The translations under genes and the position numbers were made by a program. Shown here one piece after another: positions 13,050 to 19,181 of a stretch of DNA of 19,181 bases. How positions within the stretch are numbered: position 1 is the first letter of the stretch; each line of letters opens with the position of its first letter. Origin of the DNA: a bacterium (lineage in GTDB: Bacteria; Cyanobacteriota; Vampirovibrionia; Obscuribacterales; Obscuribacteraceae). Where the stretch lies: the NCBI GenBank assembly GCA_030431355.1, contig JAUIJG010000039.1:1-19181 (forward strand), given 5' to 3'. The notes under the pieces were generated by a model. That model ran no database searches. It was not told the origin of the DNA and was given only the letters and a program-made list of their open reading frames with translations.

Positions 13050-13475
13050 ATGAACGCTAGCAAAAATTCAAGCACAGCCAACATCATTCCCACAATGAAA
13101 TACAATGACGCGGTTGCCGCAATAGAATGGCTGGTAAAAGCATTCGGATTCAAAAAGCACCTGGTGGTTGAAGGAGCACCGGGCAAAATTGCCCACGCGC
13201 AGCTAACCTACGGTCCAGGAATGATCATGCTCGGTTCAGCGGGTGATAGTGAATTCGACACCTTACAAAAGCCACCTTCTGAATTCTCGAATGCCACTAC
13301 CCAGAGTGCTTACATTGTTGTTGATGATGCCGACGCCCACCATAAACAGGCGGTGGCAAATGGTGCCAAAATAGTAATGGAGTTGGCGGACGCCGACCAT
13401 GGTGGCAGATTTTATGCCTGCAAAGATCCTGAAGGTCATCTCTGGAACTTTGGAACTTATGATCCCTGGCAATAA
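13050..13475 (+). CDS. VOC superfamily (glyoxalase/bleomycin-resistance-like) protein
   Basis: A 141-residue cytoplasmic protein with the two beta-alpha-beta-beta-beta units of the vicinal-oxygen-chelate fold. The first is IIPTMKYNDAVAAIEWLVKAFGF through MIMLGSAG (written in parts: IIPTMKYNDA, IEWLVKAFGF, MIMLGSAG). The second is SAYIVVDDADAHHKQAVANGA through YACKDPEGHLWNFGTYDP (parts: YIVVDDADAHH, YACKDPEGHLW). This is the PhnB/YdeC-like glyoxalase group with a DPEGHLW ending; the reaction is unknown. AGAGG at 13039-13043 lies 6 nt before ATG 13050. It is probably translated from the same transcript as the L,D-transpeptidase 21 nt upstream. It converges with the EF-hand gene; 27 nt separate the stops and no terminator hairpin is visible there. 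Confidence 0.85.
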   Translation: MNASKNSSTANIIPTMKYNDAVAAIEWLVKAFGFKKHLVVEGAPGKIAHAQLTYGPGMIMLGSAGDSEFDTLQKPPSEFSNATTQSAYIVVDDADAHHKQAVANGAKIVMELADADHGGRFYACKDPEGHLWNFGTYDPWQ

Positions 13476-13502
13476 TTAAAAACAGGGCTTAACTCACCAA
13501 AT

Positions 13503-14105
13503 CTACTTGCCGCCCCGGCTTCTTCTTCTCTCCTGGGCTTTCCAATCCAGGGAGTGCAAAAGGTTCTTTTCCGCCTGACTGAGAGATTTTGGACTCTTGT
13601 CTGCTATGGCAAGCACTCTTTCCAGATCTTTTATGGTGATACCGTCATTCTCCGCGCCCAGCTCATCATTGCTCAAATCAGCCACCGACTGGCCACCGGC
13701 GATGATTCTATCGGACATCTTCTGGGCAGGAGAGTTCTTTTCAAATTTGTTTCTCCAATATCTGGCCTCGTCAGAGGTGACAAATCCATTGTTGTTTCGG
13801 TCGAAGGTCCGAAAGTTATCTTTGACAAAAGTGGCAGCATCGTTATCACCGGAGTTCTCAATGGAGAATGGAACGCAGGTGTTTCCGTCACAGACCACCA
13901 CCAGACCCTCCGGGGGCTCTGAAGTTTCAGGTTTATCTTCGTGGGAAGCCGCGCCTGGCTTTCCGTTCACCCTGTCGAGGAAAGAATTGCCGCTATCTTT
14001 TGAACCGGCATAGTTATTCACTTCGCTCAAAAATGCCGAACTTGCCATGTCGGCGGCAGCGTTATCGGCTTTGGAGGAATCATCGGCTCTTACTACGTCG
14101 GCCAT
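13503..14105 (-). CDS. EF-hand domain protein
   Basis: A protein of 200 residues from ATG 14105 (211 if ATG 14138 is used). One canonical EF-hand calcium loop is seen, FDRNNNGFVTSDE, with ligands at D1, N3, N5, E12 and Gly at position 6 (13767-13802). A second, degenerate EF-like segment is GAENDGITIKDLE. Upstream lies a low-complexity Ala/Asp/Ser region and a Cys pair (VVCDGNTCVPF). There is no signal peptide or membrane helix, so the location is unclear. Start 14105 is preferred because GGAG lies 10 nt upstream on the minus strand and nothing similar precedes 14138; the shorter form also avoids overlap with the divergent gene at 14132. The function is unknown; calcium binding follows from the loop. 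Confidence 0.7.
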   Translation of the reverse strand: MADVVRADDSSKADNAAADMASSAFLSEVNNYAGSKDSGNSFLDRVNGKPGAASHEDKPETSEPPEGLVVVCDGNTCVPFSIENSGDNDAATFVKDNFRTFDRNNNGFVTSDEARYWRNKFEKNSPAQKMSDRIIAGGQSVADLSNDELGAENDGITIKDLERVLAIADKSPKSLSQAEKNLLHSLDWKAQERRRSRGGK

Positions 14106-14131
14106 GGGCAGTGGTCTCCAGAAGGGGATAG

Positions 14132-14674
14132 GTGTCATATATACGGGATCTCGGGAAATTTGCCACGGAGCTTGAAAATTTAAGGAAAGTAGTAAAATTG
14201 AGAGATAACCTCCAGAGACCGAAGATGCTCTCCCATTTATTTCTCGACTGGATTCAGATATCGGTAATTTCCGTTATAGCAACAGGTGTCAAGCTTCCTG
14301 TCTACCAGGGCTTTTTCTACAAACACTGGAAGTCGAGCATCAATCACTTCATCTATTCCTGCGCCATGCTTCTAGTTCCATGCCTGGCTATACCTGCTCT
14401 ATATTTTTTCAACGGAATAAATTCCACCAGGAGCGCCATAGGGCCCAGCGAAAACATAGTTTTTGAAGCTCTCTTTTCTCTACTTTTGCTGATATTCGGT
14501 TTTCTTATCGACCTGGCTCTGATTAGACGCCGGGAGCCGGACTTTAAACTTGATCACCTCTGGAAAAAGCCTAAGATAGTGATTCTCACCCTTGGTGTAA
14601 ACTTGCTGATTACCATCACCCTTTTATTGGTGATGGCCACAAGTCTAAAAAGCGCCTTTGAATTGACTAAATAA
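14132..14674 (+). CDS. Membrane protein of unknown function (3-4 TM)
   Basis: A 180-residue protein from GTG 14132, with AAGGGG 4 nt upstream; the start is uncertain and ATG 14225 is an alternative. A charged N-terminal helix (KFATELENLRKVVKLRDNL) precedes an amphipathic or hydrophobic segment (WIQISVISVIATGVKLPVY) and three clear membrane helices (SCAMLLVPCLAIPALYF, ALFSLLLLIFGFLIDLALI, VILTLGVNLLITITLLLVM). No family is recognised. Its start is 26 nt from that of the divergent EF-hand gene, and its stop is 3 nt from the convergent kinase gene, so it is tightly packed between two minus-strand genes. Codon use resembles the neighbours. Confidence 0.6.
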   Translation: MSYIRDLGKFATELENLRKVVKLRDNLQRPKMLSHLFLDWIQISVISVIATGVKLPVYQGFFYKHWKSSINHFIYSCAMLLVPCLAIPALYFFNGINSTRSAIGPSENIVFEALFSLLLLIFGFLIDLALIRRREPDFKLDHLWKKPKIVILTLGVNLLITITLLLVMATSLKSAFELTK

Positions 14675-14677
14675 AGC

Positions 14678-16774
14678 CTAATCCTCTCCACAGAGAACGA
14701 GAACACCGGGAAGATTCCTTCTAATAAAGGACAATTCTTTTTCGGCACTATAATCCAAATTCAGCCTTTTGAGACTTTTCATTCCGTATTTAGACTTCAG
14801 CGATCCCAGCTCGCCTCCCATACCTTCAAGGTCGATAGAATAGAGATCCAGTCCGCCAAGATTGGAAAGACCGGTAAGAAACATCAACGGTCTGTTCTTA
14901 TCCAGGCGGCAGGACGAAATCCGCAGGCTTTTCAGGGACTTCATCTGATTGAGGTTGGTGCCTAGATTGGCAGGCAGATTGGTACAATCCCTAAAATCAA
15001 TAAAGTAGAGCCCTGGAAATTTGTCATAGCCTTGCAGCCCGGAAGAGAGGATGCGGCCATCCATCTTCTCGATCAATATAGCCCTTAAACCTTTGAAAGA
15101 AGGTAAGGCCCTCATCGTAGCAGAGTCTATAAAAGCATCTTCAGCACCACCCGTTCCACCAATTTCCAGGCGTGTGATTGACTTACTGTTTTGAAATTCT
15201 TCCATCGCTTCCGGGGTAAGACCCCTTGAGTAACGCAGATCCAGATTATCCAAATTTTCCAGGGAAGCTATGGTCCTACAGTTCTCTCTGGATAGGGTGA
15301 GGAACTGCAATCTTAAAATCTTGAGAAGCTTGCAGGCTCTAAGATAGCCATAGTCAGGATTAATCAAATTCGTACACTGGGAAAGATCAAGTTCTTTGAG
15401 ATTTGGAAATTCAGCCAAATAGGCAAGGTCTTCACTCTTTATGCGGCAGCCGGTCAAATGCAATACGCCCAATGACTTAAGGTTCTTCTGTTCCGAAAGA
15501 AACTTCAAACCTCGGCCTGTGACCAGACAATCTTCCAGTTTAAGACGATAAACTCCATCATATTTTTTGATATTGCTCAGATAATCATCGTCCACGGCGC
15601 CTATTGCTGTAACAAGGTAACCTTTACCGGGCTTAAAATCCACCTTGAAACGCCTCTCTTCATAAGCCTTCTTCAAAATTTCTTCGCTATCGGCAGCTAC
15701 TACGTTCTTGCTGGCGGTACTACCACTAGCAGTACTATCTTCGCCCACCTTACGGGAAGACTCATTCCCACCCCGCACCATAAAAGGTATCAGCACAAAA
15801 AACAAAACAAACGCAAGAAGCAGCAGAGATGCGACCAGAAAGCCTTTTGCACCATTGTGCCCGGGCGCATCTTTGATTTCACTGGCAACTGTTTCTTCTA
15901 CTTCAGGATCTTCGATAGAAAGAAGTGACTGTTTCAAATTGCCCATACTCTGATATCGATCCTGAGGGTCCAGAGCAAGACAACGGTTCAAAACGGTTTG
16001 CAACCGTTCTGGAAACTCATGCTCTTCATCTCCGGCGATTTCCTTCAAGTCAGGGATCTCCCCTGCCAATTTCAATTGCAGAGTCTCAAGATAATTCTCA
16101 CCTTCCACCGGAGGACGACCGGTCAGAACTTTATAAAACAAAGCACCAAGCGAATAGACATCGGAAGGTACAGCGGCTTCTTTACCCCGAGCCTGCTCCG
16201 GGCTCATATATAGCGGTGAGCCTAGCAAAGCACCGGTGGCAGTGAGCTTTTGTTCTTCTTCTTCGGAGGCTGACATTTTGGAGAGACCAAAGTCAAGAAT
16301 CTTGGGGATTGCGGTACCGCTCTCTCCTTTGACAAGCATCACATTCGATGGCTTGATATCGCGGTGCACCACACCTTTGGAATGGGCATAGGCAAGCGCA
16401 TCCACAAGTTGAATAAACATCGGCAGGGCATCTGACCAGGGTATCGCTCCTTCTCTTTCAATATTTTCCTCCAGATCCTCGCCCTCAATATAATCGAGTA
16501 TCAGGAAAGGCATACCTGATTCGGTTATCTGAAAATCCAGAGCGGTAAGAATATTAGGATGACTGAGCCTGGCGAGCACCCTGGCTTCGGAATGAAACCG
16601 AACAATCTGTTTGCCGCTGAGCCTGGAGAGCAGCGTTTTGACTGCCACATCTTTGCCTAGAACCTGATCCCTCGCTCTAAAAACAACTCCGATGCCGCCC
16701 TGACCAAGAACAGATTCCACCTGATATCGGTCGGGAAGCTCCGCTTTTAAAGAATCTGTGTCGATTTGGTCCAT
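14678..16774 (-). CDS. Receptor-like Ser/Thr protein kinase with LRR domain
   Basis: A 698-residue single-pass membrane kinase, complete. The Hanks-type kinase domain covers about residues 17-290: glycine loop GQGGIG (24-29), VAVK (Lys46), HRDIKPSN (137-144), DFG (161-163), GSPLYMSPE (185-193) and SDVYSLG (204-210). All catalytic residues are present, so it should be active in the cytoplasm on Ser/Thr targets. A membrane helix lies at 311-333, then a Ser/Gly linker and about ten cysteine-type leucine-rich repeats (405-690; for example LKELDLSQCTNL, LKSLRISSCRL) that would be outside the membrane as a sensor or adhesion surface. It is a paralogue of the left-edge gene. No strong Shine-Dalgarno precedes ATG 16774. 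It is divergent from the TPR lipoprotein gene across a palindrome at 16838-16853. Confidence 0.93.
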   Translation of the reverse strand: MDQIDTDSLKAELPDRYQVESVLGQGGIGVVFRARDQVLGKDVAVKTLLSRLSGKQIVRFHSEARVLARLSHPNILTALDFQITESGMPFLILDYIEGEDLEENIEREGAIPWSDALPMFIQLVDALAYAHSKGVVHRDIKPSNVMLVKGESGTAIPKILDFGLSKMSASEEEEQKLTATGALLGSPLYMSPEQARGKEAAVPSDVYSLGALFYKVLTGRPPVEGENYLETLQLKLAGEIPDLKEIAGDEEHEFPERLQTVLNRCLALDPQDRYQSMGNLKQSLLSIEDPEVEETVASEIKDAPGHNGAKGFLVASLLLLAFVLFFVLIPFMVRGGNESSRKVGEDSTASGSTASKNVVAADSEEILKKAYEERRFKVDFKPGKGYLVTAIGAVDDDYLSNIKKYDGVYRLKLEDCLVTGRGLKFLSEQKNLKSLGVLHLTGCRIKSEDLAYLAEFPNLKELDLSQCTNLINPDYGYLRACKLLKILRLQFLTLSRENCRTIASLENLDNLDLRYSRGLTPEAMEEFQNSKSITRLEIGGTGGAEDAFIDSATMRALPSFKGLRAILIEKMDGRILSSGLQGYDKFPGLYFIDFRDCTNLPANLGTNLNQMKSLKSLRISSCRLDKNRPLMFLTGLSNLGGLDLYSIDLEGMGGELGSLKSKYGMKSLKRLNLDYSAEKELSFIRRNLPGVLVLCGED

Positions 16775-16837
16775 TTTATGAGATTAAAGGTCTGTTCTTA
16801 CCAAAGGTTATAGATAGGCTGTGTTCCAGGGACAATA

Positions 16838-16853
16838 TTAGCGAATTTGCTAA
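16838..16853. promoter_or_regulatory. 16-bp near-perfect palindrome in a divergent intergenic region
   Basis: TTAGCGAATTTGCTAA is symmetric at 14 of 16 positions (arms TTAGC/GCTAA, centre AATT). It lies in the 115-nt gap between the kinase gene (minus) and the TPR lipoprotein gene (plus), 64 nt and 37 nt from their starts. A dimeric regulator site serving one or both genes is plausible; the regulator is unknown. Confidence 0.4.
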
Positions 16854-16889
16854 AATCAAGCAGTCTCATTCGATAAAATCAGGAATTCC

Positions 16890-17804
16890 ATGCACGTCCA
16901 GTACCCCGCGTACAAACATAGCCTTACCCAAAACTTCGGTTCGGGCAAAGCTTTCTTGATTGGCCTGAGCATCGTCTTATTCGTGGGGGTAACTTGTACC
17001 GGATGCAGGCAGGAGTCCCTGGATGAAGAAGAGCTGAAAATCCCAGCGAAGTTGAGTCATTCTTACAAAGAAGAACAGCTGGAGATAAACTCGGACGAGG
17101 TCAAACAAGCCTCAAAGTCCTATACCGATGACGAGATTCACCCTCCCGTGCATGAGCCTCCGGAAGAACACCTGGTGAAGCTCTATAACCTGGTCAAAGA
17201 GAAAAAAGCCGGTCAAGCCGAAGCAGCTCTCCTTGCCGAGATAAAGAAGAACCCGGGCGAGTCGAGAGCCTACGCCTACCTGGGCAAAGTCTACCGGGAA
17301 CTGGACGAATTTCCAAAAGCGATCAAAGCCTTTGATAAAGCGATCAAGTTGGCACCCCACGATGCCTTCCCCTACTGCCTGAGAGCGGAAGCAAACTATG
17401 CCAGGGAGCGATACAATCTGGCTATCTCCGACTGTAACAAGACCCTGGAGCACAACCAGAACTATCTAAATGCCCTGGCAATAAGGGGTGAGTCCTATCT
17501 ACAAACAGGGCAATACGAAAAGGCTATTGAAGATCTGAAGCTCTATGCGGCAAGGACCAATAACAACGCCATGGTCTATGTGGATCTGGGCGATGCCCAT
17601 CTGGAATTGGGACAACTTGACCAATCTATCCAGGCTTATAACAAAGCCCTGGAGCTAAATAAAGAGAACGGTCTGGTTTTGGCCAGGCGTTCCAGAGCCT
17701 TCGCACTCAAAGGCGATGAGAAAGCCGCCCAGGCAGACCGGAGCAATGCCGAAGCCCTTGGTTACAAATTTATTTCAGGTAAGAACGACCTGAAAAGTCC
17801 CTAG
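16890..17804 (+). CDS. TPR-repeat lipoprotein
   Basis: A 304-residue protein. The N-terminus has a hydrophobic signal helix (AFLIGLSIVLFVGVT, 21-35) followed by CTGC with Cys39 as the likely lipidated residue; the lipobox is imperfect because Cys replaces the usual Leu at -3. A charged segment (40-75) is followed by about five tetratricopeptide repeats (about 77-280), such as SRAYAYLGKVYRELDEFPKA, AFPYCLRAEANYARERYNLA and AMVYVDLGDAHLELGQLDQS. TPR arrays are protein-binding scaffolds, so a role in envelope complex assembly is likely but unspecified. AGGA lies 5 nt before ATG 16890. It is transcribed divergently from the LRR kinase, and the shared control region suggests a possible functional link. 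It is convergent with the CPBP protease, with 9 nt between stops. Confidence 0.87.
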   Translation: MHVQYPAYKHSLTQNFGSGKAFLIGLSIVLFVGVTCTGCRQESLDEEELKIPAKLSHSYKEEQLEINSDEVKQASKSYTDDEIHPPVHEPPEEHLVKLYNLVKEKKAGQAEAALLAEIKKNPGESRAYAYLGKVYRELDEFPKAIKAFDKAIKLAPHDAFPYCLRAEANYARERYNLAISDCNKTLEHNQNYLNALAIRGESYLQTGQYEKAIEDLKLYAARTNNNAMVYVDLGDAHLELGQLDQSIQAYNKALELNKENGLVLARRSRAFALKGDEKAAQADRSNAEALGYKFISGKNDLKSP

Positions 17805-17813
17805 CTATCTGCC

Positions 17814-18479
17814 TCAGCCGGATAAGAGAAATAAGACCACAATCAATGGCAAATCCAGCACCAGGGAATGTATGAGGAAAGAGAGGGTGAGGGAGCCGGT
17901 GCGATGGTAGAGCAAGCCTAATAAATATCCTGCCAGGACAATCACAACACAGGCAAATTCAGCATATCCGGGATTCAGCAAAAGCCTGAGGACCAGATAA
18001 TGCCAGGCGCCGAAAGCCAGGGCAGTAATGAGAATAGCAGTGCCTGGTCTATCTTTGAGAATTTTGATCATCAAGTTTTGCACCGAGCCGCGCCAGTAGA
18101 GTTCTTCAAAAGCTGGATTGACAGTGATGAAATAAAGACCCAGAGCCAGAAGCAGGCGCTGATCATATCCAAGACGGCAGAGCAGCTCCATAACCCGGAC
18201 ACTGTCTAAAACATAAATTCCCCAGTACCTATAAACCAGCCAGGCTGCCCCGGAAGCGACGACAGAGCAGGGAATCACGAGAACCAGATGTCGACCTCGG
18301 GGAGCCTTCATGTGGCCGAGCCAGAGACGGCGATAGAAAAAACAGAGGGGAAAGAGAAGAAACCAGTGATAGAAGAGGAAAGCCGCCCAAATATTAGCAG
18401 CACAGTAAAGCCCCAGACCGACACTGAGCCAAGGGGCCGAGGCGAGAGCGATTAATTTGAGCAAATTCGTAGAAGACAT
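17814..18479 (-). CDS. CPBP-family intramembrane metalloprotease (CAAX protease/Abi)
   Basis: A 221-residue multi-spanning membrane protein with about six hydrophobic helices. The conserved CPBP motifs are present in order: EExxxR as EELYWR (Glu125, Glu126, Arg130), FxxxH as FGAWH (His160) and a final histidine in HSLVLD (His204). These residues form the glutamate-based or metal-dependent active site of Rce1-like proteases. Bacterial members process membrane-associated peptides, such as bacteriocin-related or signalling proteins; the substrate here is unknown. No good Shine-Dalgarno precedes ATG 18479. It is divergent from the DUF4388-like gene across 173 nt. Confidence 0.87.
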   Translation of the reverse strand: MSSTNLLKLIALASAPWLSVGLGLYCAANIWAAFLFYHWFLLFPLCFFYRRLWLGHMKAPRGRHLVLVIPCSVVASGAAWLVYRYWGIYVLDSVRVMELLCRLGYDQRLLLALGLYFITVNPAFEELYWRGSVQNLMIKILKDRPGTAILITALAFGAWHYLVLRLLLNPGYAEFACVVIVLAGYLLGLLYHRTGSLTLSFLIHSLVLDLPLIVVLFLLSG

Positions 18480-18652
18480 AAAGAGCTTGCTTTTGGATTC
18501 TTCAGATAGCCTGGCCAGGTTTGGATAGAGCAGAAAAAGAGAATATTAGTAACAGATCCTATATCCCCCTATGAGAAAAATTCGGAGTTTTCTACTGGAA
18601 GCCTGACCGCTAGACGGAACCGCAGCCAAAGAAGAGGGGCTATTTTTGCCAT

Positions 18653-19181
18653 ATGAACGCGCAAGACAAGGATCAAAGACGAACAACCGGAACTTTTCCC
18701 ATCAATGATTTTACAGGCAAAGCGGCGGACTATGTGGTTCAAGAGGAGCTCTGTCATCTTCTCTCGGGAAGTTTACGAGAAAAACCGATAGCCTGGCTTC
18801 TTCAGGCAGCCAAACAAAAAGAAGTGACCGGTCAGCTCCTTGTGGGAACAGCCATACATATGACCACGGTCCAGCTGGTGAATGGCAAACCAATTCATGC
18901 CCAATCAAAGTCCAGCTCCGGGGCTGAAGCCATCTTCGAACTCTTTGTCCGAGATGACGCGAAGGTCAAGTTTGAAAGCAACTCCCAGCCCACCCACGCC
19001 ACTATAAGAAGCTCCTTTGAAGAACTTTTCTCAATCGGTCAGGAATATAAAACAAGCCTGGACTTCCTTTCGCGAAATGGCATAACTGAATCCGACTGTC
19101 TAACCAGAGCTAAAGATTCAGCCCCCGGCTTGACCACAGAAGCAATACTTGCCCATGGCTTCGACCTGGATATCCCCATGC
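18653..19181 (+). CDS. DUF4388 (PATAN)-like protein, 3'-truncated by window edge
   Basis: The frame is open from ATG 18653 to the window end (176 codons, no stop); an in-frame stop at 18611 limits the start. After an about 45-residue leader the stretch TGQLLVGTAIHMTTVQLVNGK, then PIHAQSKSSSGAEAIFELF and AKVKFES, fits the DUF4388/PATAN pattern: a beta-strand opening with G-L, an ivhA-type turn, a Gly-(x)-Ala helix and a closing F-x-F-like strand. Such domains occur in bacterial response regulators, kinases and gliding or pilus signalling proteins as protein-interaction modules. A further region with an EELFSIGQEYKTSLDFL helix continues off the edge, so other domains may follow. A purine-rich AAGAGGGG lies 14 nt upstream, a long spacing for a ribosome-binding site. 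Confidence 0.7.
   Translation, partial: MNAQDKDQRRTTGTFPINDFTGKAADYVVQEELCHLLSGSLREKPIAWLLQAAKQKEVTGQLLVGTAIHMTTVQLVNGKPIHAQSKSSSGAEAIFELFVRDDAKVKFESNSQPTHATIRSSFEELFSIGQEYKTSLDFLSRNGITESDCLTRAKDSAPGLTTEAILAHGFDLDIPM

Noticed and set aside
13554..14013. Plus-strand frames of 122 and 138 codons opposite the EF-hand gene
   Set aside because: The minus-strand product has a canonical EF-hand loop and coherent composition; the plus frames are shadows without motifs or ribosome-binding sites.
1..19181. CRISPR array, IS element, prophage or integron in the window
   Set aside because: There are no regularly spaced repeats, no transposase, integrase or phage genes, and no terminal inverted repeats with target duplications. 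The only sizeable repeat is the RNA unit, which carries no mobility gene.

Overview
The window is a stretch of bacterial chromosome with moderate G+C, intact genes on both strands and short intergenic gaps. It has no transposase, integrase, tRNA, rRNA or CRISPR array. A TonB-type protein, a TPR lipoprotein, a PBP4-type D,D-carboxypeptidase and a YafK-type L,D-transpeptidase point to a Gram-negative envelope. Eukaryote-like Ser/Thr kinases fused through a membrane helix to leucine-rich repeats, small zinc-ribbon proteins and a DUF4388-like protein suggest a non-photosynthetic cyanobacterial relative (Vampirovibrionia/Melainabacteria, Obscuribacterales type). That assignment is inference from gene content and cannot be confirmed here.

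Layout. 1-1592: 3' part of a kinase-LRR gene that runs off the left edge; its kinase region seems to have lost the HRD and DFG motifs. 1717-2100: double zinc-ribbon protein, then a hairpin between convergent genes. 2137-4111 (minus): quinone oxidoreductase followed 7 nt later by an MnmD-like tRNA methyltransferase. 4272-4754: two small convergent orphan genes, one with a zinc ribbon. 4857-5970: oxidative-stress module, a Fur/PerR-family repressor and a rubrerythrin, each preceded by the same 7-1-7 palindromic operator. 6044-7912: MATE transporter and hotdog thioesterase. 7998-9626: PBP4-type carboxypeptidase.

9648-10040 and 11844-12240: two copies of one non-coding unit of about 400 bp. Each has an upstream region with an exactly conserved layout (paired GCATAT words, a CAAGCRCTTG palindrome, a 35-nt identical block), then about 200-250 nt that looks like a structured RNA, ending in a strong intrinsic terminator. 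One copy precedes a TonB-like gene (10157-11803), the other an L,D-transpeptidase gene (12252-13028). I cannot match it to an RNA family I know. It is the best candidate here for something undescribed.

13050-13475: VOC/glyoxalase-like protein. 13503-14105 (minus): EF-hand protein. 14132-14674: membrane protein of unknown function. 14678-16774 (minus): complete kinase-TM-LRR receptor with all catalytic motifs, a paralogue of the left-edge gene. 16890-17804: TPR lipoprotein, divergent from the kinase across a 16-bp palindrome. 17814-18479 (minus): CPBP membrane protease. 18653-end: a DUF4388-like gene cut by the right edge.

Common themes are envelope building and remodelling, oxidative-stress defence and membrane-receptor phosphorylation signalling. 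Several starts were moved from the longest reading frame to positions with a good Shine-Dalgarno sequence: 1717, 4272, 7463 and 14105.
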